DNA from: JBCBST01 sp039819115
GTDB taxonomy: Bacteria; Bacteroidota; Rhodothermia; Balneolales; Balneolaceae
DNA: 31,343 nt
NCBI GenBank assembly: GCA_039819115.1
Contig: JBCBST010000027.1
Span: forward strand, 1 to 31,343
Reading direction: 5' to 3'
Each line of letters begins with the position of its first letter. Position 1 is the stretch's first letter. This document shows, in pieces, positions 15,986-25,421 of this stretch. The position numbers and the translations under genes are program-made. Under the pieces are notes generated by a model. The model was not told where the DNA came from, searched no databases, and saw nothing but the letters and a program-made list of their open reading frames with translations.

Positions 15986-17395
15986 ATGATGGACTACAAC
16001 AGAAACTGGTTTCAAGGATTAAGAAGTATTATCACAGGTACTGCTTTTCTATGTATTGCAGCCAATGTGCATCTGCACGCTCAGTCAGACTTCTACGGAG
16101 TTCCATTGGAGTTTAAGAATGAGTTGAAGCTCAGAACGTTTACCTATTTTTGGGATATTGTTGATGAGCCCACCTGGCAGGTTGACGACCGTTACCCGGG
16201 TAGGAATTTTACCAGTATCGCCGCAACCGGCTTCGCTATTCCATCCTACATCATTGGTGTTCATAACGGGTACATTTCTCGGGAAGATGGAGCAGAAAGG
16301 GTACTCAATACCTTAGAGTGGCTATGGAACGCACCACAAGGTCCTGAACCAGCGGGTACCACCGGGTATAAAGGTCTTTTTTATCATTTTTTGAATTATG
16401 GTACAGGCACACGGTACCAACAAGTTGAGCTTTCTACCATTGATACCGGTCTCTTAATGGCCGGCATCCTTACTGCACAAAGTTATTTTGATGCGCCCGA
16501 TCAGGTGGAAGAACGTATAAGAATACTGGCTGATTCTTTGTACTTGCGGGTTGACTGGAACTGGGCCATGGATGGCAAAGAAACGATGTCGATGGGATGG
16601 CATCCCGAAAAGGGATTCATCGAAGCACAATGGACTGGGTATAACGAAGCTATGATTCTGTTGATTCTGGCCATGGGATCACCCACTCATCCTATACCCG
16701 ATCGTTCATGGAAAGTGTGGACCGAAACCTATACCTGGTCCGAATTCTATGGGTATGAACATGTGAATTTCGGTCCGCTATTCGGGCACCAGTATTCGCA
16801 GATGTTTATTGATTTCAGGGGAATATTTGATGAATACATGGCCGGGAAAGGATTCGATTATTTTGAAAACTCCCGCCGGGCAACCTTATCCAACAGGGCG
16901 TATTGTATCGCAAATCCGCAGGGGTTTAAAGGCTACGACGAACACATCTGGGGGTTGACAGCTTCAGATGGACCCGCAAATATCACCAAAACGATAGGCG
17001 GTAAATCCATTTCGTTCAGAACCTACACCGCAAGAGGAGCGGCCAGCGATTACTTAAACGACGACGGAACTATTGTGCCAACAGCAGCTGGAGGGTCTAT
17101 CCCTTTTGCACCCGAAGAAACGCTTGGGGCTTTATACGCCATGAAAAACCAGTTCGGGGATAAATTATACACGGAGTACGGATTTCTGGATGCATTCAAT
17201 CTCACATTTGAAGAAGGAGGCTGGTTCAACCCGGATTATATCGGGATTGACCAAGGACCTATTCTCATACAATTAGAAAACCTCGAATCAGAACTGATTT
17301 GGGAGATCATGAAAAAGAATAAATACGTGATACAAGGATTAAAGAAGGCCGGTTTTAAAGGTGGTTGGTTGGAAAATATAGCGCAGGATAATTGA
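15986..17395 (+). CDS. Glucoamylase-family (PF10091, GH144-related) exported glycoside hydrolase
   Basis: 469 residues with a signal peptide (about 1-33, ending LHAQ) and no lipobox, so probably periplasmic. The (alpha/alpha)6-type family pattern runs through the protein: FTYFWD, SIAATGFAIP, STIDTGLLMAG (150-160), MGWHPEKGF, WTGYNEA (Glu221), HQYSQMFIDFRG, DYFENSRRAT, IWGLTASDGP, PTAAGGSIPFAPEE and GIDQGPI. GH144 includes endo- and exo-beta-1,2-glucanases. Where GH144 has D-L-V-E this protein has S-T-I-D, so its specificity probably differs from its paralogue at 23390. It is the first gene of the PUL, 7 bp before susC, so the two are surely co-transcribed. The family is often misnamed glucoamylase; starch is unlikely to be the substrate. 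Confidence 0.82.
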   Translation: MMDYNRNWFQGLRSIITGTAFLCIAANVHLHAQSDFYGVPLEFKNELKLRTFTYFWDIVDEPTWQVDDRYPGRNFTSIAATGFAIPSYIIGVHNGYISREDGAERVLNTLEWLWNAPQGPEPAGTTGYKGLFYHFLNYGTGTRYQQVELSTIDTGLLMAGILTAQSYFDAPDQVEERIRILADSLYLRVDWNWAMDGKETMSMGWHPEKGFIEAQWTGYNEAMILLILAMGSPTHPIPDRSWKVWTETYTWSEFYGYEHVNFGPLFGHQYSQMFIDFRGIFDEYMAGKGFDYFENSRRATLSNRAYCIANPQGFKGYDEHIWGLTASDGPANITKTIGGKSISFRTYTARGAASDYLNDDGTIVPTAAGGSIPFAPEETLGALYAMKNQFGDKLYTEYGFLDAFNLTFEEGGWFNPDYIGIDQGPILIQLENLESELIWEIMKKNKYVIQGLKKAGFKGGWLENIAQDN

Positions 17396-17402
17396 GGATG
17401 GA

Positions 17403-20400
17403 ATGATGAATAAACACGCAACGTACAATACGGGCACAAACCGGACACCATATTATAAAGGGCTATTCAGCCTGTTTGTTCTGGTATTTCTACTGATAGC
17501 TTCCGGAGTAGTACATGCTCAAACCCGGATAACCGGGGTGGTAGTTGATGCGAATACCCAAGAGACCTTACCTGGTGTTAATATCCAGATTAAAGGAACG
17601 CTTCGGGGTACATCAACAGGTACAGACGGCTCCTTCGAACTCACCATACAACCCGGTGACGAGATTTTAGTGTTCTCATACATCGGGTATACAACCCGGG
17701 AAGTGGAAATTGGGAACAGAATATTTATACGGGTTGAGCTGGAAGAGGATCTCGGGTTACTGGATGAGGTGGTAGTGGTAGGATACGGAACCGTTCGTAA
17801 ACGGGATGTGACAGGAGCTATCAGCAGGGTTAAGTCGGAGGATATTACCAAAATAACCAGCTTAAATGCAGAACAAGCCCTGCAGGGTAAAGTAGCGGGT
17901 GTGCAGATTACCACTACCTCGGGTGCTCCGGGTGCTGGTGCAGCGGTACGCATAAGGGGGGTAGGTACGTTTGGTAATTCTGCGCCTATTTATGTGGTAG
18001 ACGGTGTTATCCTCGACGACATCAATTTCCTGAACTCTGCCGATATTGAGTCTTTTGAGGTATTGAAGGATGCCTCAGCTACGGCTATTTACGGTTCGCG
18101 GGGTGCAAACGGAGTGATCTTAGTACAAACACGATCAGGTTCCGGCCAGTTAGATAAACCAAGAGTTAATGTTCTGGTTGAGAGTGGAATTCAACAACTG
18201 GAACGTGAAATTGACCTGCTGGATGGCCGGGAATTTGCCATTATAGCTAACGAAATTCGCGCGGGGACCTATAATAATGTGGATGCCGTGCCGAATACCG
18301 ACTGGCAGAATTTGATTTTCGATGTGGCACCGATTCAAAACCATCAAATCTCTGTAAGTGGGAGCAGCGATAAAGGCGATTATTACATCAGTCTTGGTTA
18401 TTTCCAGCAGGAAGGGATAATCGAGCGGTCAAATTTTGAGAGGGTCACGCTGAAATTGAACAACACGTACAAGTTGAGTCAGCATTTTAAAATTGGTAAT
18501 AACATAACCATTGCTCCCTTCAATCAAAGAAATGCTCCCAATGTCACTTTTCAGGCATACCGGGCACAACCTGTGCTAGAGCCATTTTATGATGATGGAA
18601 GCTTTGGCGTGGTATTTAATGTAGGTAATCCATTAGCTGATCTGTCTAATTCCAACTCATTTAATCGTGGAACACGCGTAGTTGGAAATGTGTATGCAGA
18701 GGCAATTGTCAAAGACTCCTGGATCATAAAATCCAGCTTTGGCGCCGATGCGGCACTCAATCGATCTGAGAATTTTACCCCCGCCTTCACCATTTTAAAC
18801 CCGGATGGAACCGCTTCCCAACAAAATAATGACTTCAGTGACCTATCCAGAAGTGAAGCCATTAACTATACCTGGCTTTGGGAAAACACCGTTAACTACA
18901 TCAAAGAATTTCAGGAAAAGCATACGGTTAATGCAGTAGGTGGGGTCACGTTCCAGCAAACCCGGTCCGAGTTTTTAGGACTTGCCGGCCAAAATCTGAT
19001 TCGGGACGGAGAAGATTTCTGGTACATCACACCGGCCAACATTATTGATGAAGCCAACAATATCAATATGGTAAATAGCATCAATAATGGGGTGGATCCC
19101 AATCAATACTACAACATGATGTCGTTTCTGGGACGAGTGGTGTACTCGTTCGACAACAAATATACCACCACGTTAACCCTTCGTCGGGATGGCTCTTCTA
19201 AATTTGCCGAGAATAACCGGTGGGGTACGTTTCCTTCTGCGGCTTTTGGGTGGAATATAGACCAGGAGCCTTTTATGGAGGCGGCTGAGATGATCGAGTT
19301 TTTGAAAGTGAGAATGAGCTGGGGGATCATTGGAAATGAGCGCATTGCGTACATCGACCGTTTTTCGCGAGTTAACTCCGGGTTACAATCTGTATTTGGA
19401 AACCCGGATGCTGCCTTCGTCGCTGCAACATTTGGCCTGACCGGAAACCCGGATTTACAGTGGGAAACCACAACTCAAACCGATATTGGTCTTGAAATTG
19501 GGTTTCTTGATAATAAGCTGACTGCCGAATTTGATTTCTACAATCGGGTAACGGATGACATACTTGTACAGCTGGCTATTCCCGGTCATTTGGGAAACGG
19601 GCAGGGTCAAAGAGTTCGATATAACGCGGCATCCGTATTAAATCGCGGATTCGAATTCTCAGTGGATTATGCAGATCGTGCCGGAGACCTGGGATACTCG
19701 TTTAATGTAGTAGGGAACACCATTCATAACGAAGTTCAGGCAATTGGTGGTAACGTAGGCATCGATTCCACCCTGATCGGAGGATTTCTTGCCAACGGAC
19801 AATCGGTAACCCTTTCGCGGGTAGGGTTGCCCATTGGAGCGTTTTACGGATATAAAACAGATGGCATTTTCCAAAACGAAGCCGAGCTGGAAGCCCACCC
19901 GCATCTTTCCCAGGCTGGTGTAGGCGATCTCCGCTTCCAGGATGTAAACGGGGATGGAGTTATCGATGGAAATGACCGAACCTTTATTGGTTCTCCGATA
20001 CCTGATTTTGTCTTTGGCTTTTCCGTAGACCTGGATTACAAGGGCTTTGACGTAGCCATAGGTTTTCAGGGGCAAATCGGAAACGAAATCTTTAATGGCA
20101 AAAATGTAGTCAGGCCGGATCCGTACAATTTCGAGCAGCATGTATGGGATCGGTGGACGGGTGAGGGAACAAGCAATTCGGAGCCCAGGCCATCATACGG
20201 AGGGTATAACTATTTGCCGTCCGATCGGTTTATTCACGATGGCAGCTTCCTTCGCCTTCGAAGTTTAGTACTGGGGTATTCACTCCCGGATAACATCCTG
20301 AACCGGTTAAGCATGGATCAGCTACGGGTGTATGCCAAGGCAAATAACTTATTCACTGTTACCAGTTATCCGGGCTATACGCCCGAAATTGGCAGTTTTG

Positions 20401-20480
20401 ATGTGCTATCCAGCGGAATCGACAATGGGGTATATCCGATACCGCGCATCATTTCTGTAGGCATAAACGCAACATTTTAG
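17403..20480 (+). CDS. SusC/RagA-type TonB-dependent outer-membrane glycan importer
   Basis: 1025 residues with a signal peptide to about residue 40 (VVHAQ). A carboxypeptidase-D-like regulatory domain follows (about 42-118: ITGVVVDANTQETLPGVNI). Then come the conserved LDEVVVVGYGT and the TonB plug (LQGKVAGVQI, VRIRGVGTFG, PIYVVDGVIL, IEVLKDASATAIYGSRGANG-like). A beta-barrel follows, ending in an aromatic C-terminus (GINATF) for outer-membrane insertion. A GGATGGA ribosome-site-like stretch precedes the start; ATG at 17403 and 17406 are equivalent choices. It pairs with SusD 9 bp downstream to import oligosaccharides using TonB energy. There is no STN domain, so it is not a sigma/anti-sigma signalling transducer. 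Confidence 0.95.
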   Translation: MMNKHATYNTGTNRTPYYKGLFSLFVLVFLLIASGVVHAQTRITGVVVDANTQETLPGVNIQIKGTLRGTSTGTDGSFELTIQPGDEILVFSYIGYTTREVEIGNRIFIRVELEEDLGLLDEVVVVGYGTVRKRDVTGAISRVKSEDITKITSLNAEQALQGKVAGVQITTTSGAPGAGAAVRIRGVGTFGNSAPIYVVDGVILDDINFLNSADIESFEVLKDASATAIYGSRGANGVILVQTRSGSGQLDKPRVNVLVESGIQQLEREIDLLDGREFAIIANEIRAGTYNNVDAVPNTDWQNLIFDVAPIQNHQISVSGSSDKGDYYISLGYFQQEGIIERSNFERVTLKLNNTYKLSQHFKIGNNITIAPFNQRNAPNVTFQAYRAQPVLEPFYDDGSFGVVFNVGNPLADLSNSNSFNRGTRVVGNVYAEAIVKDSWIIKSSFGADAALNRSENFTPAFTILNPDGTASQQNNDFSDLSRSEAINYTWLWENTVNYIKEFQEKHTVNAVGGVTFQQTRSEFLGLAGQNLIRDGEDFWYITPANIIDEANNINMVNSINNGVDPNQYYNMMSFLGRVVYSFDNKYTTTLTLRRDGSSKFAENNRWGTFPSAAFGWNIDQEPFMEAAEMIEFLKVRMSWGIIGNERIAYIDRFSRVNSGLQSVFGNPDAAFVAATFGLTGNPDLQWETTTQTDIGLEIGFLDNKLTAEFDFYNRVTDDILVQLAIPGHLGNGQGQRVRYNAASVLNRGFEFSVDYADRAGDLGYSFNVVGNTIHNEVQAIGGNVGIDSTLIGGFLANGQSVTLSRVGLPIGAFYGYKTDGIFQNEAELEAHPHLSQAGVGDLRFQDVNGDGVIDGNDRTFIGSPIPDFVFGFSVDLDYKGFDVAIGFQGQIGNEIFNGKNVVRPDPYNFEQHVWDRWTGEGTSNSEPRPSYGGYNYLPSDRFIHDGSFLRLRSLVLGYSLPDNILNRLSMDQLRVYAKANNLFTVTSYPGYTPEIGSFDVLSSGIDNGVYPIPRIISVGINATF

Positions 20481-20489
20481 AGGTAAGTC

Positions 20490-21968
20490 ATGAATGCAAA
20501 ACGATATCTGAAGTTCTTATTTGTTTACCTGCTACTACTTGCCGGCTGTAGTGATTTTCTATCGGTAAATCCACAGGGCGAACTTACCCAGGAATCATTT
20601 CCAACGTCAGCAAGTGATGCCCTGCAAGCGACTAACGCCGGGTATTCTACCTTGAGAAACTGGCTGTATCATAGCGGTGGTTTTCCAATTCTGGATATCA
20701 TGTCAGACGATGCGCTAAAAGGGAGTAATCCGAACGATGCGGCGAATACGGTGGGACCATATGATGATTTTACCCATGCCCCATTCCAGGACGGGCTCGA
20801 CCGCTGGTGGGATGCTCTTTATGAGGGAATTCGCCGGACAAATGTAGTGATAGAGCACGTTCCCGATATTGAAATGGACGAGAGTCTGAAGAATCGATAC
20901 TTGGGAGAGGCCAGGTTTTTACGTGCCCTGTATTATTTTGATTTAGTCCGGGCTTTTGGTGGTGTTCCTATTGTGACGTCAACAACTCCGCCTATTCAGA
21001 TTCCAAGAGCTACGGCATCAGACGTATATATTCTTATTGAAGAGGATTTAGCGTTTGCTATTGCTACACTACCATCGAAAGGGGAGTATACGGCTTCCGA
21101 ACTGGGGCGCGCTACTTCCGGCGCTGCCGAGGCTTTGCTGGCTAAAGTGTTCATTTTTCAAAATGACTTTACCTCTGCCGAACCGTTGCTGCTGAGTGTT
21201 ATTAACTCCGGCGATTATGGTCTTGAACCCGATTATTATGATGCAAATGGGCCTGATGGAGAACATGGTATTGAATCGGTATTCGAAGTTGGTGCAGTAG
21301 CCACAGATGGTGGTCAGGGAAATCAATATGCAAATACCCAGGGGGTGAGAGGCACTCCAAACCGGGGATGGGGCTTCAATCAACCCAGCATTGATTTACG
21401 CAACGCTTTTGAAAATGCCGATCCCCGCCAGCAAGCTACAATTATAGAATTAGGCGATGTAATTGACGGAATTACAATTCTGGGCGACGGTACCACACCG
21501 GATGTTGAAACCGATGAGAACGGAATGGTCATCGCTATCGAAAGCTACAATCGAAAAGTGTGGATTCCCGGATTGTCTACCGATACACAATTCGGCCATA
21601 ATCGAAGATTGATCCGCTACGCAGACGTGCTACTACTGGCTGCGGAAACACTCAATGAAAATGATCAACCCAACACGGCCCTTTTATATCTGAATCAGGT
21701 ACGCGCACGTGCAAGGGCCGGTGATCCTGCTATCCTGCCTGATGTTACCACCACAGATAAAGCAGGACTCAGAGCAGCCATTCTGAACGAACGCAGAGTG
21801 GAATTAGCGCTGGAAGGGCATCGCTTTTGGGATTTGGTGCGCACCAATACTGCACCGTCTGTACTGGGACCTCTAGGTTTTCAGGCCGGGCTGCACGAAT
21901 TGTTGCCCATCCCTCAAACTGAGATTGATTTGTCTCAGGGAATACTGGAACAGAATCCTAATTGGTGA
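20490..21968 (+). CDS. SusD/RagB-type glycan-binding lipoprotein
   Basis: 492 residues with signal peptide and lipobox LLAGC (Cys20), so an outer-membrane lipoprotein. The TPR-rich SusD fold is recognisable from DRWWDALYEGIRRTN, RYLGEARFLRALYYFDLVRAFGGVP in the N-terminal half, and the C-terminal LNERRVELALEGHRFWDLVR with the end PIPQTEIDLSQ and QNPNW. It caps the SusC barrel and binds the sugar. An AGAGGTAAG site precedes the ATG. It belongs to the same operon as susC (9-bp gap). Confidence 0.95.
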   Translation: MNAKRYLKFLFVYLLLLAGCSDFLSVNPQGELTQESFPTSASDALQATNAGYSTLRNWLYHSGGFPILDIMSDDALKGSNPNDAANTVGPYDDFTHAPFQDGLDRWWDALYEGIRRTNVVIEHVPDIEMDESLKNRYLGEARFLRALYYFDLVRAFGGVPIVTSTTPPIQIPRATASDVYILIEEDLAFAIATLPSKGEYTASELGRATSGAAEALLAKVFIFQNDFTSAEPLLLSVINSGDYGLEPDYYDANGPDGEHGIESVFEVGAVATDGGQGNQYANTQGVRGTPNRGWGFNQPSIDLRNAFENADPRQQATIIELGDVIDGITILGDGTTPDVETDENGMVIAIESYNRKVWIPGLSTDTQFGHNRRLIRYADVLLLAAETLNENDQPNTALLYLNQVRARARAGDPAILPDVTTTDKAGLRAAILNERRVELALEGHRFWDLVRTNTAPSVLGPLGFQAGLHELLPIPQTEIDLSQGILEQNPNW

Positions 21969-21977
21969 TCAAAGAAC

Positions 21978-23285
21978 ATGAACACACTAACCAAAACAAC
22001 TAATCAAAGTACGATGAAAACCAGAGATACAATGTTTAGAAACTTGTTACTTATTGTATTGCTTGCCTTTGTTGTGCAAGCCTGCGATAACGACGATGGT
22101 CCAACCGATTTGAACATAGAGACTATGACAATTGGCGATCAGGACCTGAATGCGGCGGTTTCTCCTGAAGATGTACCCGTAAATCCGGAAATCACGATTA
22201 CGTTTAACTCTGATATTAAGGCAACTACAGCTACTTCGGCTAACGTTACCTTAGTTCAGGACTACAACGATCAAAACATCGAGTTAACCATGAGTGTAGA
22301 CGGACCGGTGTTAACCGTAACCCCGGCGACTGCATTAGGTAATGGAGCCTTATATCGATTCCAGATTTCAGCCGGATTACTGAATACCGATGATCAGCCA
22401 CTTACGCAAACTGCACGTACCTTTACCACAGCAGGCACGTTCAGCCCTCCGGGTATGGTTGCACATTTCACATTTGAAAATGCAGCAGACGATGTGGTAG
22501 GAGACTACGACCCGTTGGCTTCTGCTGTAGTAGATATTACCTATACAGCCAGTAGAAATGCCGAAGCGGGACTTGCGGCCACCTTCAATGGTAATACCAG
22601 TATCATTGAAATTCCCAATGGGGATGCACTCATGAATACCGATGATTTTACCATCAGTTTCTGGGTAAAAACAAACTCTGAAGGGCATGTTGATGCCGGT
22701 GGTAACCCGGCCGGTCATTTTGTGATGGGGCTGGGAGCATTTTTTGGCTTCCAATACGAAATCTTTGGCGGCTATGATGGTTCTAAGTTTGCTTTCCAGT
22801 ACGAATTTGCAGACGGTAGCACCGGTGCAGAGGATATGTGGTTCCCAAGCGAAGCGACCGATAATACAAATGGTGGCTGGCAAGGTTGGGATTTTGCTAG
22901 AAGCGTCACTATAGAGCAAATGCAGGCCTATCTCAGAGATACCTGGACTCATGTAACCTATGTGTATGACTCCACGGAGAGAACAGGAACCCTGTACTTT
23001 AACGGGGAGCGTATGAAATCATTCGATTTTGATTTATGGCCGGATGAAGATGCAAAAAGAACAACAGTTGGTCTGAAATATGCCGGACAGACACCCGATG
23101 TTGTCAACGAGCTGGCACTTGGCTTCATCCACTCACGAGCAGGAACCATGTGGGATGCTGAGCCCTGGGGTGGTTATGATATCCCAACAGCGAATCACTT
23201 CAAAGGTCAGCTGGATGACATCAAGATTTACCATCAGGTATTATCGGCTACTGAAATCCAGTTGATGTATGCTTCTGAACAATAG
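21978..23285 (+). CDS. Surface glycan-binding lipoprotein with Ig-like and LamG domains
   Basis: 435 residues from the first ATG. In-frame ATGs at 22014 and 22032 would give a more usual lipoprotein signal, and 22014 is equally likely. The lipobox is VVQAC, followed by acidic DNDDG, which resembles a Bacteroidota lipoprotein surface-export signal. A Big_5-like domain (about 45-150, ITITFNSDI ... RTFTT) leads into a concanavalin-A/LamG-type domain (about 155-432) with MVAHFTFENAADD, FTISFWVKTNSE, WTHVTYVYDSTERTGTLYFNGE and the final LDDIKIYHQVLSATEI. It lies directly after susD, the usual place for a SusE/F-like or SGBP protein. It probably binds glycan and is not shown to be catalytic. A terminator follows its stop. 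Confidence 0.82.
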   Translation: MNTLTKTTNQSTMKTRDTMFRNLLLIVLLAFVVQACDNDDGPTDLNIETMTIGDQDLNAAVSPEDVPVNPEITITFNSDIKATTATSANVTLVQDYNDQNIELTMSVDGPVLTVTPATALGNGALYRFQISAGLLNTDDQPLTQTARTFTTAGTFSPPGMVAHFTFENAADDVVGDYDPLASAVVDITYTASRNAEAGLAATFNGNTSIIEIPNGDALMNTDDFTISFWVKTNSEGHVDAGGNPAGHFVMGLGAFFGFQYEIFGGYDGSKFAFQYEFADGSTGAEDMWFPSEATDNTNGGWQGWDFARSVTIEQMQAYLRDTWTHVTYVYDSTERTGTLYFNGERMKSFDFDLWPDEDAKRTTVGLKYAGQTPDVVNELALGFIHSRAGTMWDAEPWGGYDIPTANHFKGQLDDIKIYHQVLSATEIQLMYASEQ

Positions 23286-23306
23286 TTAATTATAGATGAA
23301 AACATA

Positions 23307-23327
23307 CCGGATGAATTCCTCATCCGG
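23307..23327 (+). other. Perfect hairpin after the SGBP gene
   Basis: Arms CCGGATGA and TCATCCGG, 8 bp, with a five-base loop, 21 bp after the stop codon and 9 bp before the terminator. It lacks a T-run, so it is more likely a 3'-end stabiliser or part of a two-hairpin terminator. Confidence 0.55.
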
Positions 23328-23335
23328 ATCATAGT

Positions 23336-23367
23336 CCCGGGGTGGCTGGTAGTCACTCCGGGTTTTT
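23336..23367 (+). terminator. Intra-operon intrinsic terminator between SGBP and GH144 lipoprotein
   Basis: Arms CCCGGGGTG (23336-23344) and CACTCCGGG (23354-23362) pair over 9 bp with one G-T wobble around a nine-base loop, followed at once by TTTTT (23363-23367). Only 22 bases separate it from the next start codon, leaving little room for a separate promoter. The downstream genes are probably reached by read-through. Confidence 0.75.
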
Positions 23368-23389
23368 AAAACGACGAGACAGCTACAAC

Positions 23390-25387
23390 ATGATCATACC
23401 CCCGAATACCATCGGTATCAAGTACACGTTCTTACTCACGGTGTTATTAATGGTCATATCGGCTTGTAACAACACAGACTCAGAACCGGATCCAGGGGTG
23501 TTTCAGCTGTTAACAGTATCAGCAAACGAACAAACACTTCGTCCGGATAGAGTGAACAGAGCGATAATAAACGATGCTGAGTTTATATTGGAGTTCACTG
23601 CACCTGTGGATACAAAAACTGTTCAGGAAGGCATTCAGCTGTTCCGGGAAGAAGATAACATCCCACTGCAGTTTACATTCCAGGATGCTGCTCAAACCGT
23701 AATTGCCAAACCTCAGTCTGTATTGGGGTATCTGGATGCGTATACATTGACGTTATCTTCACAGCTCATTTCATCAGAAGGTGCCGAGTATATTGGAGCC
23801 GATTATGAACTGGAAACCGCTAATGGTCAGTTGAACGTGATTTCAACATCGGTTAATGAGCAGATGCTCACCCCCCAGGAACGGGTGCGGGATATTTCTT
23901 ACCAACAGGCATCGGTCTCCATTCAATTTGATCATCCACTCGATCCCACGAATTACCAATCTCATTTTTCGGTCGTTCCTCAGGTATCGTTTGAGATTAG
24001 CCTATCTCCAGATCAGACGATAGTGACCCTCACCAATACTGAAAACCTGGATTACTATACCTTTTATACCATACTCATCAGCAGTGGTTTGTCGGATCAA
24101 AATGGTTTCGATTTTGATGCCTACCAAGCCACATTTCAAACCGGGCTTAATCCGGAACCGAAGTTTCCTTCCATTTCTGATGTTGAACTGCTCACCAGGA
24201 TTCAACAGCAAACCTTTAGGTATTTTTGGGATTTTGGTCATCCCGTGTCCGGACTTACCCGTGAGCGAAATACTTCCGGCGAAACGGTAACCATAGGCGG
24301 AAGCGGTTTTGGGTTAATGGCTATTTTAGTCGGGATTGAACGTGGCTTCATCACTCGTGAAGAGGGTGTATCACGCCTGACAAGGATTATAAACTTCCTT
24401 GCGAATGATGCCGATCGTTTTCATGGTGTCTGGTCGCACTGGTTGCATGGATCTACCGGACGTGCCCAGCCTTTTAGTGAGAAAGACGATGGAGCCGATT
24501 TAGTTGAAACTGCTTTTATGGCCCAGGGACTGATCACGGTTCGGCAATACCTGGATGGAGAGGCCGAATCTGAAGCCGCACTTGTTCAAACCATTAACAC
24601 ACTGCTGGATGAAATTGAGTGGACGTGGTTTCAACGGGATAATCAGGATGTATTGTACTGGCATTGGTCCCCCAACTTCGGATGGGATATGAATATGCAG
24701 ATTAGCGGATATAACGAAGCCTTAATGGTCTATGTGCTGGCCGCATCTTCCTCTACTTATAAGATAAATGCCAGTGTGTATCATAATGGCTGGGCGAGAT
24801 CCGGAAACATCAGAAATGGTAAAGTGTTTTATGGCATTGAGCTGCCGTTGGGCTTCGATTTTGGTGGCCCCCTGTTTTTTGCGCACTATTCGTTTTTAGG
24901 TCTTAATCCCTCGGGACTATCCGACAGCTATGCGAATTACTGGACACAGAACCGAAATCACAGTTTGATCAACAGACAGCATAACATTGAAAACCCCGGA
25001 GGCTATATTGGCTATAGCGCAGACAGTTGGGGATTAACCGCTAGCGACAACCCGTTTGGCTACCTGGCACACGAACCAACCCGGGATAATGGAACCATAA
25101 CACCAACCGCTGCCATTTCTTCCATCCCATATACCCCGGAGGAATCCATGAAAGCCATACGCCACTTTTATTATGTGTTAGGGGATAAGCTGTGGGGTGA
25201 ATATGGGTTTTATGATGCCTTCAATCCTACCGAGAGTTGGTGGGCTAATTCATATTTGGCGATTGATCAAGGGCCTATTATTATCATGATCGAAAACTAC
25301 CGCACCGGGCTTTTGTGGAACTTATTCATGTCAGCGCCGGAAGTGCAATCTGCTTTACAGACCTTAGGATTTACAACAGAAAATTAG
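23390..25387 (+). CDS. GH144-like beta-1,2-glucanase lipoprotein with two Ig-like (Big_5) domains
   Basis: 665 residues. A GTG at 23342 in the same frame lies inside the terminator hairpin, so the ATG at 23390 is taken; the lipobox (VISAC, Cys26) then sits correctly. Two Big_5-like domains (about 36-148 and 149-252) precede the catalytic (alpha/alpha)6 domain (about 262-660). Asp366, Asp370 and Glu373 in DDGADLVET, and Glu443 in SGYNEA, show the same spacing as residues I recall as functionally important in the Chitinophaga pinensis endo-beta-1,2-glucanase (D135, D139, E142, E211). Also shared are YFWDFGHP, WGLTASDNP, PTAAISSIPYTPEE and AIDQGPI. It is probably surface-exposed and endo-acting. 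The substrate is predicted, not shown. Confidence 0.8.
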   Translation: MIIPPNTIGIKYTFLLTVLLMVISACNNTDSEPDPGVFQLLTVSANEQTLRPDRVNRAIINDAEFILEFTAPVDTKTVQEGIQLFREEDNIPLQFTFQDAAQTVIAKPQSVLGYLDAYTLTLSSQLISSEGAEYIGADYELETANGQLNVISTSVNEQMLTPQERVRDISYQQASVSIQFDHPLDPTNYQSHFSVVPQVSFEISLSPDQTIVTLTNTENLDYYTFYTILISSGLSDQNGFDFDAYQATFQTGLNPEPKFPSISDVELLTRIQQQTFRYFWDFGHPVSGLTRERNTSGETVTIGGSGFGLMAILVGIERGFITREEGVSRLTRIINFLANDADRFHGVWSHWLHGSTGRAQPFSEKDDGADLVETAFMAQGLITVRQYLDGEAESEAALVQTINTLLDEIEWTWFQRDNQDVLYWHWSPNFGWDMNMQISGYNEALMVYVLAASSSTYKINASVYHNGWARSGNIRNGKVFYGIELPLGFDFGGPLFFAHYSFLGLNPSGLSDSYANYWTQNRNHSLINRQHNIENPGGYIGYSADSWGLTASDNPFGYLAHEPTRDNGTITPTAAISSIPYTPEESMKAIRHFYYVLGDKLWGEYGFYDAFNPTESWWANSYLAIDQGPIIIMIENYRTGLLWNLFMSAPEVQSALQTLGFTTEN

Positions 25388-25421
25388 CTCAAATTTTTAA
25401 ATAGAAACCGGAGACTTTTTC

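Noticed and set aside
23342..23389. GTG start and 16-residue extension of the GH144 lipoprotein
   Set aside because: The GTG is inside the terminator hairpin and the extension would displace the lipoprotein signal peptide.
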